From Saprospiraceae bacterium (GTDB lineage Bacteria; Bacteroidota; Bacteroidia; Chitinophagales; Saprospiraceae): a stretch of 64,000 nucleotides of DNA. Below are positions 35,984 through 46,417 of this stretch, piece after piece. The translations under genes were made by a program, and so were the position numbers. The stretch's first letter is position 1. Every line of letters starts with the position of its first letter. Below the pieces are notes generated by a model. The model had not been told where the DNA came from. It made no database searches and was given only the letters and a program-made list of their open reading frames with translations. Location: NCBI GenBank assembly GCA_016716335.1, contig JADJWN010000002.1:186001-250000 (forward strand). Reading direction: 5' to 3'.

Positions 35984-38900
35984 TCATTTCTGCGGCAGCA
36001 GTCCGTAAATTACATCCCCGAGAGCCGTTCTGAGATTCAGATCCGTGATTTTATTGTTTTTTCGGGTAGGATACACTCTGTTGGTCAATAATACATAGGA
36101 TAGATTGTACATCGGGTCTGCCCATGTATAGGTGCCGGTGAAGCCACTGTGCCCGAAACTCTGAGGCGATGCCTTTTCCGGAGCATTTTTCGTATCAGCC
36201 GTAAATGAGGGCTTGTCAAAAATCAGTCCTCTGCGGTTTCCCTCTTCTTTAAACTGATAGGAAGTGAATGTGGCTATAGTCTGGGGGTTTATGTACTGAT
36301 TGCCTCCGTAATACCCTTTCTGCAGGAATAATTGCATCATCTTGGATACATCGTTGACACTGCCAAACAATCCTGCATGACCGGATATGCCATTGAGTAC
36401 AGCTGCGCCTTCATCATGCACTCTGCCGTGTATCAGAGCGTGCCTGAAGGTACTGTCAAATTCTGTGGGTATTATCTTATCTGCATTAAAACGCCGGAGT
36501 GGCTCAAATCCCAGGCTGTATGCTCCTATATTGGCATATTGCTGGTGAAGATAGTGGTCAAAATGGTTGCCGGTGAGTTTTTTGCAGATCTGAGGGTAGA
36601 AATAAAAGTGTAAATCACTGTACACGTATTGGCCTGGTGCTGAAGTTTCTGAATCTTTGATGGCTTCAAATAACTTAGGACGAAAAGCAGGATTCATCCA
36701 TAAGCTGTCCGAAATCTGAATGGAATATTCGTCATCCTGTCGGGGTGAGAAAGTACCTTCCTGCCATCGGATGGTCCTTGCATTTACGATTCTTTCCCAC
36801 AGCGCAGGCTTCCGGTCCAATGACGATTTGATATCCAGCGATCTGATTTCCTTCACTCCAAGGAGCTTTTTGAAAAATCCGGGCTTTTTGCTCACATAAA
36901 CCATTTCCTTTTCCAGTGTGGGATCGGATTTAAGAGCAGAATGGTAGCTTGCAGCAGTGTCCACAGCCAGCTTCCAGAAGGGAATCCAGGCTTTCAGTCC
37001 GGATCGGTGTGTCTGCATATCTATGAAACGGAGATTTCCTTTGTTGCTGTTTTTTAATTCCGGTAGTATCTGCCCTAAGGTGGATTCCGGGCTGATCAGG
37101 CCGGCATCTGTCCATTGCATGAAGGCAAAGGCGGATGCCAGGATCTTGGTGATGGAAGCCAGATCATACAAGTGGTCAACTTTTACTCTATCATCTTTGT
37201 GGACGGATTTAGTTGGATGGCCGTTTTTTACCAATGGCTCTTTCAATTCTTCATCCATAGCGTTGGAGCGGTCAAATGCCTGCTCTTTTACCTCCTTGAT
37301 TTCTTCTTTGCGGCCATCGCTGAATGTGGGAAATCCATAGGCTTTTTGCATAATTACCCTTCCGTCCTTTACGATCTGCAATGCAGCACCCGGGAAAGCC
37401 CTGGCATTGAGTCCCAGATTTATCACAGAGTCCACTTTTGAATATAACAAACGCCTGTCTATACCTGCCATTTCAGGCACACCATAGGACAATCTGCCTA
37501 ATGGCTCTGTTTCGTGTCCAAGGCCTGAAGGGAGCATATTATTGACAGTGACAGGCAGTTTGCCGGATACCGGGATGGCTCCGAAAAGGGCCATGGCAGC
37601 AGCTTCCTGAGTGTATGTATTGTCCTGATACCCGAGCAGTACCGCTTTAGCGTCTTGCCAGGTAGATAATTTGTCTAATGCCAGTGGATTTCCGAATAAC
37701 ACAAATACAGGGGCGGGACAATTGCGGAGCAGTTTCTGAAGGGTTCCGGTATTTGAAGCATTTACGCTGTATCCTGCAGAAGCCCGATTGTTGGGCAAAT
37801 GAAGTGCAATAATCTGCATCTCATATTGTTGTACTGCCTGCAATACGTCATGAATGAGTGTGTCTCCTGCATTGGGTGGCAGGACAAAGTAGTCTGCATT
37901 GACATATTGCCGTATCATGTGCTGAAAGGCTGTCTCCGAGCCGGCATCAATACTGACGACAGCCATACTTCTGTTTAGATTTTTTACGGGCAGGATTTCC
38001 TGTTCATTTTTAATGATAGTAATGGCATTTTCTGCCATTTGCCTGTGCAGCACGTCGGCTTCAATGGTATTTATTCTCTCATATATACCGGACAATTCAA
38101 CCGGACGGTATCGGTCCAATCCCACCCAAGACTTGGCTTTCAGTATTTTTCTGACTTTTTCATTGATCATGCTCATAGAAATCCTGCCTGTACTTATGGC
38201 ATCCTGTATGGCACGGATAGCCCCGGGCACATCATCAAAGGTCTCAATGATGTCATTGCCTGCTATGAGTGACCTCACGATGGCTTCACCATTCGGAAAG
38301 TGCTTTACTACTCCTTTCATATCCATGGCATCCGTAAATACCAGTCCGTCAAAACCCAGTTCGTTTTTCAACAGTCCGGTGATAATGCCGGGAGAAAGGG
38401 TAGCGGCAAGATTGGGCGTAGGATCGAGAGACGGTATATGGATATGTGCAGTCATTATGCCGGTGAGTCCGTTTTTGATCAGTGTTTTGAAAGGGTATAG
38501 TTCGACCGTATCCAGTCTTTCCTTGGTGTGTTTTATGACCGGCAGATCAAAATGCGAATCCACATCCGTATCTCCATGTCCCGGAAAATGTTTGGCCGTC
38601 GATATGATTCGCTGGCTCTGCAGTCCTTTCATGTATGCCAGTCCTTTACGGGTTACATCCTCTTTATCCTCCCCGAAAGCCCTGAAATTTATTACCGGAT
38701 TTCTGGGATTATTGTTGACATCCACCACCGGGGCATAGTTGATATGTACACCTACAGCCCTGCATTGGCGGCCAATCTCTGCGCCCATACGCTCAATCCG
38801 GTCAGTACCCTGTCTCATGGCACCCAATGTCATCTGAAACGGGAATCTGTCAGATGAGTCCAGACGCATGCCCAATCCCCATTCAAAATCTGCACCAATC

Positions 38901-39253
38901 AGCATTGGTGTCTTAGACAAACTTTGCAGTTCGTTGGTAAGCTGAGCCTGTTCCATCGGATTGCCCGCAAAAAACACCAGTCCACCTATTTTGTACTCCT
39001 GTACCCACTTTTTCAGTTTTGCCCGATCATATCCCTTGCCGGAAAGATTGCCCCGAGGCATCAGGAGCTGCGCAATTTTTTCGGTGTCCGTCATACTGTT
39101 GAATACACTATCCACCCAGGTAGCGTTGTAGTCCTGCAAGAACAAGGCCTGAGCTGTGCTTTCTGCCAACCAACCATTTAAAACCACTGATAAGACAAGG
39201 GTTTTCAGGGGTTTTAACAGGAAAAACCAGTGTCCGGATGTATTCAGTTTCAT
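35984..39253 (-). CDS. GH3 beta-N-acetylglucosaminidase fused to serine hydrolase (beta-lactamase fold)
   Basis: 1089 residues with a signal peptide. The N-terminal GH3 barrel (about 45-390) shows the NagZ signature TAKHFPGHGDTDVDSHFDLP and LVFTDAMDMKGVVKHF. A GH3 C-terminal-like alpha/beta domain follows to about 590. The last ~480 residues form a class C beta-lactamase/PBP fold with LASITKILASAFAFMQW (SxxK), VYSDLHFYFYPQICKKL (YxD/N-type) and GHSGFTGTYTWADP in place of the KTG motif. It probably cleaves GlcNAc from muropeptides and acts on D-amino-acid or ester bonds in the periplasm. This fusion is well known in Bacteroidota. Confidence 0.88.
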   Translation of the reverse strand: MKLNTSGHWFFLLKPLKTLVLSVVLNGWLAESTAQALFLQDYNATWVDSVFNSMTDTEKIAQLLMPRGNLSGKGYDRAKLKKWVQEYKIGGLVFFAGNPMEQAQLTNELQSLSKTPMLIGADFEWGLGMRLDSSDRFPFQMTLGAMRQGTDRIERMGAEIGRQCRAVGVHINYAPVVDVNNNPRNPVINFRAFGEDKEDVTRKGLAYMKGLQSQRIISTAKHFPGHGDTDVDSHFDLPVIKHTKERLDTVELYPFKTLIKNGLTGIMTAHIHIPSLDPTPNLAATLSPGIITGLLKNELGFDGLVFTDAMDMKGVVKHFPNGEAIVRSLIAGNDIIETFDDVPGAIRAIQDAISTGRISMSMINEKVRKILKAKSWVGLDRYRPVELSGIYERINTIEADVLHRQMAENAITIIKNEQEILPVKNLNRSMAVVSIDAGSETAFQHMIRQYVNADYFVLPPNAGDTLIHDVLQAVQQYEMQIIALHLPNNRASAGYSVNASNTGTLQKLLRNCPAPVFVLFGNPLALDKLSTWQDAKAVLLGYQDNTYTQEAAAMALFGAIPVSGKLPVTVNNMLPSGLGHETEPLGRLSYGVPEMAGIDRRLLYSKVDSVINLGLNARAFPGAALQIVKDGRVIMQKAYGFPTFSDGRKEEIKEVKEQAFDRSNAMDEELKEPLVKNGHPTKSVHKDDRVKVDHLYDLASITKILASAFAFMQWTDAGLISPESTLGQILPELKNSNKGNLRFIDMQTHRSGLKAWIPFWKLAVDTAASYHSALKSDPTLEKEMVYVSKKPGFFKKLLGVKEIRSLDIKSSLDRKPALWERIVNARTIRWQEGTFSPRQDDEYSIQISDSLWMNPAFRPKLFEAIKDSETSAPGQYVYSDLHFYFYPQICKKLTGNHFDHYLHQQYANIGAYSLGFEPLRRFNADKIIPTEFDSTFRHALIHGRVHDEGAAVLNGISGHAGLFGSVNDVSKMMQLFLQKGYYGGNQYINPQTIATFTSYQFKEEGNRRGLIFDKPSFTADTKNAPEKASPQSFGHSGFTGTYTWADPMYNLSYVLLTNRVYPTRKNNKITDLNLRTALGDVIYGLLPQK

Positions 39254-39382
39254 TCCTTTGTCGTTGTAAAATTATGCTGTAAAAATAAAGTTCATCCGGA
39301 TAAAAACGATAAATTATGATTTTTTTATTGATGTAAATTGCAATTTTTAATCTAATTACATATTAAAATAAAATATAATATG

Positions 39383-39390
39383 TATATTTG
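39383..39390 (+). promoter_or_regulatory. -7 element of amidase promoter
   Basis: TATATTTG matches TAnnTTTG and lies 20 bases before the ATG at 39410. It overlaps an upstream in-frame ATG (39380), which argues for 39410 as the true start. Confidence 0.5.
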
Positions 39391-39409
39391 CCATTCAAAA
39401 GCATCGGAT

Positions 39410-40710
39410 ATGCAACTCAAAAAAGTCCTTTTTGCGCTACTCTCGCTATGCGTAGGTGTATCAGCCTTTGGCAATGATAGTGAGCTTTTTACCACCAAAG
39501 TCAAGCAGGGTGATAATGTGGAGCAATTATTATCCCGATATCTGCTTACCGCAAATGCATGCAACATTGAGCTGTTCTGCAAAATCAATGAGGTAAAAAA
39601 CAAGCATCATATCATAGCAGAGAGAGAATATAAAATACCGGTCAGAATCGTCAGGTACAATGGTAAAAGCATACGGAGCACCTTAGGCATCAGCGATATC
39701 GAGACTGCCAAAAGAATAGAATCCTATAATGACCGGATTTTTACAGCTGGCATCAGAAAAACGGATTTTAGAAAAAGCAGGTTGCTTTGGGTGCCTTTGG
39801 AGGAAATCGAATGCAATTGCCCGACCACCGAACCTGCCGTAGCTGATGCCACCGGTACAAACACCAAAGCAGAAGAGAAAAAGGACAGCAGTGGCTCAGC
39901 GGGTAATACTGAAATTTCTGCTCCTGCCCCTGCGGCAATCCCTCCACTCCGGGAGAAGTGATACTCAAAACCTCAGGTATCAAAAAAATACATGTACCGC
40001 TTTTCGGGCCAAGATATGAAGATGTGTATATCGAGGATTTTACCCTGGAAAATCAGGTATATTATATCATCAGCGGACATGGAGGGCCCGATCCTGGTGC
40101 GATATGTACCGAGTGTGATCACCGCCTCTGCGAGGATGAATATGCCTACGATGTGGCTCTGCGATTAGCCCGAAATCTGATGCAGCACGGCGCTACTGTA
40201 TATGTCATTGTACAGGATCCCAATGATGGCATAAGGGATGACAGAAACCTGAAATGCGACAATGATGAAACACTCCATGGAGGCAAAATCATACCTCTTG
40301 GACAGAAGGAGCGACTCAGACAAAGGGCTGAAACGGTCAATGCCCTGTACAGAAAAAACAAGAAACAGGGTATCAAAATTCAGAAAGCCATAGAGATACA
40401 CGTGGATTCCCGAAATAAGGACAAGCGACAGGATGTCTTCTTTTATTACAACAAGAATAATCCGGATAGCAAAACCACTGCCGAAAACATCCAGAATGTC
40501 TTCCAGCAGAAATATGGCATGCATCAGAAAGACCGGGGCTATCATGGCTACGTAGAGGACAGAGGCCTGTATATGGTCCGCAATCTCCAGCCGACCACTG
40601 TCTTTGTCGAACTGGCCAATATCCGCAACACCGAAGACCACAAAAGACTTGTCATCAGCACCAACAGACAGGCATTGGCCAACTGGTTGTTTGAAGGATT
40701 GAGAAAATAA
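39410..40710 (+). CDS. LysM-like N-acetylmuramoyl-L-alanine amidase, probable frameshift
   Basis: The first frame gives a signal peptide (MQLKKVLFALLSLCVGVSAF) and a LysM-like domain, TTKVKQGDNVEQLLSRYLLT. An acidic/Pro-Ala linker ends at TGA 39959-39961. The second frame (GTG 39958 onward) encodes Amidase_3: YYIISGHGGPDPGAICTE (first zinc His), LCEDEYAYDVALRLARNL (Glu), AIEIHVDSRNKDKR (second His) and TTVFVELANIRN (catalytic Glu). The amidase part has no export signal of its own, so it must be fused to the first part. One base is therefore probably lost in the linker. It cleaves peptidoglycan stem peptides in the periplasm. Confidence 0.82.
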
Positions 40711-41070
40711 AGCTGAATTCGCTTACAGTTTCATAATGTCGGATTTTTGCTGCCGTTTGCCAGTGGAAAAGTTTTCCTGTTCTCTGTTAGGATTGAATCG
40801 CCTGGTTTTAATTTTATAAAATCAGGCAATAAATCGTACGGGCAATGGCAATGCGCACTTCTCTTATATACCGCCGCAATCTGATACAGTCTTACCAGGT
40901 ATTATACCTGTAAACCCCGAATTTTTGGCTACATTGACATTGCAGGATATAATTTGTGGGACTGTTAATGCATTTGACGTGTCAGAAATAATACTTACCT
41001 GGTCCAAATTCACATGACTGCCTGTCGGATAGTTACCATAATATCTATGATAACACCAATTTTATCGGAC
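40711..41070 (-). other. Intergenic region with possible coding remnant
   Basis: No complete gene. On the minus strand from about 41050 to 40862 a frame without a start reads like secreted-protein sequence (CYHRYYGNYPTGSHVNLDQV..., IISCNVNVAKNSGFTGIIPG) before a TAA. It could be the tail of a decayed surface-protein gene. I could not tie it to a family. Confidence 0.25.
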
Positions 41071-41589
41071 TCAGATTTCTATTCTATTCATAGTTATCAC
41101 AGTGCTGTCAATTGTCGCTGATGAAATCTGTGATGTTTCCTTCAGCAAAAGATTGACCTGAATAAATTGAGTATTGACCTGAATTTTTTCCGGATCCCTG
41201 ATCCGGAGGTGTGTGTAGTATGGGGTGTCATTTCCCGGAGAAGCATAGCAGAGCTCAAGCCCTTCGTTCTGTGTAAGAGAAAAACTTCTGGTACCACCTC
41301 TTGGATTTTCTAATTTAGGATTAATATAATAGAAGCTATTATTATAAATGCGGGAGGGTGGATTGGCACGAAAATCTGTCCATTCTTCAAGATTCAGGGC
41401 TAACACAGTATAGTCATTATAACAGTAGAATGATGGCCTGGCTTCAAAAAAGATATACTTACGAAGGTCAGATTCTCTTTCACATCCGAATTCAAGAAAA
41501 GGAATGAATCCATCCTCGCATTCGGGGCTTTTTTTACATCCCGACAATAAGAGAATCATCAAACCAATAACTAAAATAATTCTGCTCAT
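41071..41589 (-). CDS. Small lipoprotein of unknown function
   Basis: 172 residues with a lipoprotein signal: LVIGLMILLLSGCKKSPECE, lipobox Cys near 18. The rest is rich in aromatic residues and Asn, with four further Cys. I do not recognise it. It lies 75 bp downstream of a T9SS cargo gene in the same orientation and may be its partner. Confidence 0.6.
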   Translation of the reverse strand: MSRIILVIGLMILLLSGCKKSPECEDGFIPFLEFGCERESDLRKYIFFEARPSFYCYNDYTVLALNLEEWTDFRANPPSRIYNNSFYYINPKLENPRGGTRSFSLTQNEGLELCYASPGNDTPYYTHLRIRDPEKIQVNTQFIQVNLLLKETSQISSATIDSTVITMNRIEI

Positions 41590-41664
41590 AATTTTTATTT
41601 TTTGATACTGGGTTAAAAATAATCTTCGCCAGAGTTCACCTCTCTGACGAAGATTTCAAACTTT

Positions 41665-44004
41665 TTACATCTTTACAAATCTGTTGTAAATGACATTTTT
41701 ATCATTAAAAATTGATTTTAAAATGTAAGTGCCTTTGCCTAAATTATCGATGTCGATGACATAAGTACAATGATCCTGGCACGTCAATCCATCATATTGC
41801 CGTATCAGTTTTCCGCTCATATCAAATAAATATACGGCTGTTGGAAAAACCAATAAGTCTTTGGTCTGGTAACTGTATATCAAAGATTCTTGTGCCGGAT
41901 TCGGGAAAATATACAGGTCTTTACCATATCTGTTGGCAAAATTAATATATTTCTCTTTTACGGCAGCAGCAGATTCTTTTAAGTGGTAAACCATAGTGTC
42001 AGGTGATACTTCAACTTTTGTTGCAGTATCCATACTGTAGTTATCATTCGGGTTATTCAGCCGACCGGACCATGGAAAATCATCAGCACTACATCCTGCT
42101 CCCAATCTCATATACACGCAATCTGCATGACAAGGGATGACCACACTGCAACAGCCGGCATTCTGAAACAAATCACCCCATTTTGCTGCTGTTCCTATAA
42201 AGCTTCCAATCAATTGCTTAATGTCTGTCTCACCAAGCGGTGAGTTGGTGAACAAACCATCAAAATCCGGCAACAGGTGTTTTTTATCTTTATCCCGTGG
42301 TTTTTTAACGGGCGGTGAATGTCCGTCCAGAGAACCCCAGACATAGCTGGCTATTGCCTCGCATTCGCAGTATTCCGGCACTTTCCCATTATCGTCAGGT
42401 ATGGATTTCAGTACAGCCGTTATATAATAGTCTGATAAAATTGATGCATACCCCATAGCAGAGGAATTTGCTCTGCCTCTGAAATGGGTGTCTGAATAAA
42501 GTAAGGCTGTAAATCTTTGTCCGGGCATCAGAGTGTAGGTTTTAGTCCCGCTCATTTGCTGGTTTTCAGTATGGAGTTTCTGGCATCCGGGTTTTATTAC
42601 ATTAGATATAATTGTTAATGCCAGTTGTGCTGCATTGACTGCGGATGCAACGCCGGATATGTCTTTGATTGCATTGTATAGCCCTAGCCCCTTATTTAAT
42701 AGTGTATCCATGTTCCATCCACTGTTTGCATCGCACTCCACAGTAAGATTATAGCCCAATGTGTCCAGAATTTCAACCAAGCCATTATTGGTTACTATCA
42801 TCGTGGCAAATTCCTCCATAGTCAGGCTTATTTGTTCATCTCCAACCAAGTTGTTGCCTTCCCAAGCATAGGCTGTGCCTCTGGATGAATATTTATATTG
42901 AAGTTCGATTTCTTTTTTGCAATCCGGACAATTATGAACAGATATCGCAAGAGTGGTGGGATCTACACATACTGACCTGAAGGTCAATATTCCGAAACTT
43001 TCTCTTGGGCTTACTATTTTTTTAATATCTGGTAAATTGTCTGCTCCATCCACATAAAGATATAACATTTCACCTTTGGCAGCCCCCATCTTTCCTGACA
43101 ATAACATCAGATCGTTATCATTACCATTCCATTTGCCAGGCAGATAATGGTCCTGGTAAATATTAGGTGTGTATTTTTTACAATCATTTTGCAGGGATAC
43201 CGAGGCTACTCCAACATTGACAGCGTCAGCCTGTGTTCGGATCAGTTTACATTTGCACAAGCTGGATGGTGGGTTGTTTTGAGGAGGATTGAGTATATAT
43301 TCCTGCCACTTTTGAAGGACAGAACAAAGCTTGGGTGTTACATTTACTCTCACAGAAGAATCCTGTCTGGTGGAGTCAAGTTTGGTTTCTGTATATTCAT
43401 CGTGAATTCTGATCATTTCACAAGTCTGTTCAGGGGTAAGATTCAAATAGTCAGTAAAAAATGAGAGTAATTCTATAATGCTGATTCTTTTACCACAGAA
43501 AAAAACAAACATTGAAGTATCTCGCGATTTCATAAATGAGTCAATTTCTAATCCCATATTATTGGTCACATCCACAATTCCATCATCATTTATCAAAGGT
43601 ACTTTCAATTCCGTAACATGATTATTGGGTTTTCCCGTATTTTTTGTTTCTATGGTAATCTCTACTGAATCATCCGTTGCATTCAAATTGTAAAATTCTA
43701 TTTCAATTGAGCTGACACCACTAAGATTGCTGAATTTTTTCAACTGCGATTTGGAATTTTTAGGATAAATCCATATTTCAGTTTTTTCTTTAACAGCAGA
43801 TGAATCAACATCCAACTTAATGTAAACATGATATGTACTATCGCACAATCTCAAATATGCTTTTTCCCATGAGACAATTACTTGTTGTGGAGTATCGGCT
43901 TCGATTTTAGTAATATCATTTGCTTCTCCTGAGTAGGGTCTCTGACCAAAAGCCATGATGCTTGCTAAAAGCAAACAGATAAGTAAGAATGAAATTTTGT
44001 TCAT
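41665..44004 (-). CDS. Large T9SS-secreted protein
   Basis: 779 residues. A signal peptide is present (about 1-20, LLICLLLASIMAFGQ). Residues 200-700 have many paired Cys (SLCKCKLI, CPDCKKE, YCECEAIASYVWG, GCCSVVIPCHADCVYM), suggesting disulfide-linked extracellular domains. The last ~80 residues form a type A sorting domain: LYIFPNPAQESLIYSY, VYLFDMSGKLIRQYDG, GKGTYILKSIF and a final NRFVKM. It is exported through the outer membrane by type IX secretion. The central family was not recognised. Its promoter region contains a poly-G spacer (see that entry). Confidence 0.75.
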   Translation of the reverse strand: MNKISFLLICLLLASIMAFGQRPYSGEANDITKIEADTPQQVIVSWEKAYLRLCDSTYHVYIKLDVDSSAVKEKTEIWIYPKNSKSQLKKFSNLSGVSSIEIEFYNLNATDDSVEITIETKNTGKPNNHVTELKVPLINDDGIVDVTNNMGLEIDSFMKSRDTSMFVFFCGKRISIIELLSFFTDYLNLTPEQTCEMIRIHDEYTETKLDSTRQDSSVRVNVTPKLCSVLQKWQEYILNPPQNNPPSSLCKCKLIRTQADAVNVGVASVSLQNDCKKYTPNIYQDHYLPGKWNGNDNDLMLLSGKMGAAKGEMLYLYVDGADNLPDIKKIVSPRESFGILTFRSVCVDPTTLAISVHNCPDCKKEIELQYKYSSRGTAYAWEGNNLVGDEQISLTMEEFATMIVTNNGLVEILDTLGYNLTVECDANSGWNMDTLLNKGLGLYNAIKDISGVASAVNAAQLALTIISNVIKPGCQKLHTENQQMSGTKTYTLMPGQRFTALLYSDTHFRGRANSSAMGYASILSDYYITAVLKSIPDDNGKVPEYCECEAIASYVWGSLDGHSPPVKKPRDKDKKHLLPDFDGLFTNSPLGETDIKQLIGSFIGTAAKWGDLFQNAGCCSVVIPCHADCVYMRLGAGCSADDFPWSGRLNNPNDNYSMDTATKVEVSPDTMVYHLKESAAAVKEKYINFANRYGKDLYIFPNPAQESLIYSYQTKDLLVFPTAVYLFDMSGKLIRQYDGLTCQDHCTYVIDIDNLGKGTYILKSIFNDKNVIYNRFVKM

Positions 44005-44042
44005 AATAATAGATTTTTACATGAATAAATTAGTTTCAGGAG

Positions 44043-44078
44043 CAAAATTATCCCCCCCCGCCCCCTCGATAAAACAAA
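44043..44078 (-). promoter_or_regulatory. Promoter with G-tract spacer, possibly phase variable
   Basis: On the minus strand a -33-like TTTG (44078-44075) and a -7 TAATTTTG (44050-44043) are separated by 24 bases ending in GGGGGCGGGGGGGGA. The optimal spacing in Bacteroidota is about 19-21. Slippage of the G8 and G5 runs would alter spacing and promoter strength for the T9SS cargo gene starting at 44004. The ATG is 38 bases downstream of the -7 element. Confidence 0.45.
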
Positions 44079-44482
44079 ATATTGCGATGGGTATTTTTTT
44101 GATATTTTATTTTGTAATATGTTTTCTACTTGCTAAGGTATATGTTTTCAATCTAAATCTTTAATTTGCTTTATTATAAATTTGTCCATTCAACTTAAGA
44201 AGACAATTTCGCTGGCATGAGGGAATAAAGTTATAAGATTTATTCCTGCCCAAGGCAAAGATATTAAGATTTGCTTCTGTTTTCCTGCAAGTACTTTATC
44301 TGTTAAGTGAGTAGCTTTATTATCATGGTTTCAAAAGATTACAAATCCAACCCCTTATCCTTGGGTTTTTGTTTTTATTCACGTGCTTTACTAAAAAAGA
44401 TGTCTGAAAAAACGTGACCTTTTATTACTTTTATGTCTTCAATTGTATCATTGTTTTACAAATCTAAACTGGAATATACATC
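44079..44482 (+). other. Intergenic region
   Basis: About 400 AT-rich bases between the divergent T9SS cargo and metallopeptidase genes. No gene, RNA or repeat was recognised beyond the promoter already listed. Confidence 0.5.
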
Positions 44483-45337
44483 ATGAAATGGGAAGGATAC
44501 CGCAAGAGTAAAAACTTCGAAGACCGCAGAGGTATGGGTACTACCGGAAAAGTGGTGGCAGGTGGAGGAGCCATCGGTTTAATATTTTTACTGATACAAC
44601 TTTTTTTGGGAGGTGACCCGGCACAGATTACGCAGGCATTGGAGAGTCAGTTGAATCAATCCGGGCAGGTACAGGCAGGTCAGGAGCTAACGCCGGAAGA
44701 AAAGAAGATGGGAGACTTTTGTTCCACCATTCTGGCTACCACCGAAGACGTATGGCATCAGATTTTCCGCCGGAACGGAGCAAACTACCGCGAGGCAAAG
44801 ATGGTGCTTTTCAGTGGTGGAGTGCGATCTGCATGCGGAGGAGCATCATCCAGTTCAGGACCCTTTTATTGTCCGGCGGACGAAACAGTGTATATGGATC
44901 TTTCATTTTTTGATATGCTCAAGCAGAGATTCGGAGCCAAGGGTGGTGACTTTGCCATCGCTTACGTGATCGCTCACGAAATCGGCCATCATGTCCAGCA
45001 TCAGCAGGGTATCCTGGCAAAAGTCCAGAACATGCGCCGACAGCTTCCGGAGGTTCAGGGCAATAAGGTGCATGTAGCTATGGAGCTGCAGGCTGACTTC
45101 TATGCGGGTGTATGGGCACATCACGTCAAACAGTTTCTGGAGGAAGGGGATTTTGAAGAAGCACTCAATGCTGCGGCAGTAGTAGGCAATGACTATATGC
45201 AGAAAAGAACACAGGGATATGTCGTTCCTGAGAGTTTTACCCACGGTACCTCACAGCAGCGTATGGAGTGGCTCACCCGCGGCTTTAAAACCGGTGATAT
45301 TGCCAATGGGGATACTTACGGGGAGTTGTTGAGGTGA
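44483..45337 (+). CDS. YpfJ-type neutral zinc metallopeptidase
   Basis: 284 residues. The N-terminus MKWEGYRKSKNFEDRRG and one membrane segment (GAIGLIFLLIQLFLGG) are typical of the putative-neutral-zinc-metallopeptidase family. The zinc site is AYVIAHEIGHHVQHQQG, and ELQADFYAGVWAHH supplies a third ligand helix. CACGGASSSSGPFYCPADET-like spacing (ACGG...FYCPAD) is also conserved. It is membrane anchored, with the active domain probably periplasmic. Substrates are unknown. Monocistronic. Confidence 0.92.
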   Translation: MKWEGYRKSKNFEDRRGMGTTGKVVAGGGAIGLIFLLIQLFLGGDPAQITQALESQLNQSGQVQAGQELTPEEKKMGDFCSTILATTEDVWHQIFRRNGANYREAKMVLFSGGVRSACGGASSSSGPFYCPADETVYMDLSFFDMLKQRFGAKGGDFAIAYVIAHEIGHHVQHQQGILAKVQNMRRQLPEVQGNKVHVAMELQADFYAGVWAHHVKQFLEEGDFEEALNAAAVVGNDYMQKRTQGYVVPESFTHGTSQQRMEWLTRGFKTGDIANGDTYGELLR

Positions 45338-45953
45338 CACTTTTTGTATAGGTAAGGCTTGAATTATTCAATTTTGATGCCAGTATGATACTATCATCCA
45401 TAGGTGATTGCAGAATGGATTTGATATGTAATGCAATACACAATATTGATTTTAACGGGATACAGCTTTAAACTTCCTGATAGGGTTTGAAATTATAGTA
45501 TAATTATCAATTTCGCAAATGAGTCCTGGTAGTTTACTCAGTTGAATGTGAAAATTAGTACGTTGACTTATTTTCATACTTCTCAGCCCTCAATAGACGC
45601 TCATATGTACTATCTATATTAAAGATAAAACATCGATCTTCATCTTTACACGTTAATTGCAAAACTTTAATCAGTTTAGGAATCAATAACTTTCTTATTA
45701 TTTTACTGATTGTAGTTTTAATTTGACCTCTCTATATATAAATGAATACATCAGCCACAGCTTCATTTTGTGGTTTATGGTGTAAACAATACAGCCTCAG
45801 TTTATCAGAACAACACCCATAAATCAAGCTTCAATTTTCAAAGCGTTTGAAATTCAACAATGTAGGAAGCTTAGAATAGATTTTTATAAAAGTGTATGTT
45901 TTATAATCCACGTTACAGGTCTTACCCGTATGTAATACTGAAATCAATAAAAT
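45338..45953 (+). other. Gene-free AT-rich stretch
   Basis: About 615 bases with stops in all frames. I see no RNA gene, repeat or clear promoter. It could hold a decayed gene or an unrecognised small RNA, but nothing supports either. Confidence 0.5.
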
Positions 45954-46406
45954 ATGGTAAAGTTAATAAAGTATGAACAACTCCAGTTTCTTTTCAACTG
46001 GAAAGTTATGGTTCTGGTTGGTAGTGTTTTGTTTGCATCATCTTGTTTACGTAATGATGTTATATCACAAGACAAAGAATCAACAGATTATCTGCAGTTG
46101 GCCAGGCTTGACATCTCTACAGAAACATGTGAGGATGATATATACTATTTGGTAAGCACCCTTCAAACTATTAAATTTATTAAAACGGTAAAGTATTTTA
46201 AACCTGAGTCCACATTGGTAATAGCCTATAATAATCTGGGATTTTCTAATGAAAAGTTATTGAATACTGTCTGGGAAAAGACAGGGATAAGGGTTAGGTT
46301 GATAAAACCGACTCCGGAAGAATTAGTGTCAGGATGCCCTTTTCATAATAGCAGAAATAAAATTTTTAAGTTGTCTGAAAAATTAATTCAAATTTTCACA
46401 TATTAA
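45954..46406 (+). CDS. Lipoprotein, HMA-like fold without CxxC
   Basis: 150 residues. Lipobox VLVGSVLFASSCLRND, with Cys near 31. The mature part has DISTETCEDDIYYLVSTLQT and TVKYFKPESTLVIAYNNLGF, followed by a helix and strand (LNTVWEKTGIRVRLI). This is a beta-alpha-beta pattern like heavy-metal-associated domains, but the metal-binding CxxC is absent. It lies 11 bp upstream of a truncated-haemoglobin lipoprotein and is probably co-transcribed. Fold assignment is tentative. Confidence 0.5.
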   Translation: MVKLIKYEQLQFLFNWKVMVLVGSVLFASSCLRNDVISQDKESTDYLQLARLDISTETCEDDIYYLVSTLQTIKFIKTVKYFKPESTLVIAYNNLGFSNEKLLNTVWEKTGIRVRLIKPTPEELVSGCPFHNSRNKIFKLSEKLIQIFTY

Positions 46407-46417
46407 ATTTTAAGCTT

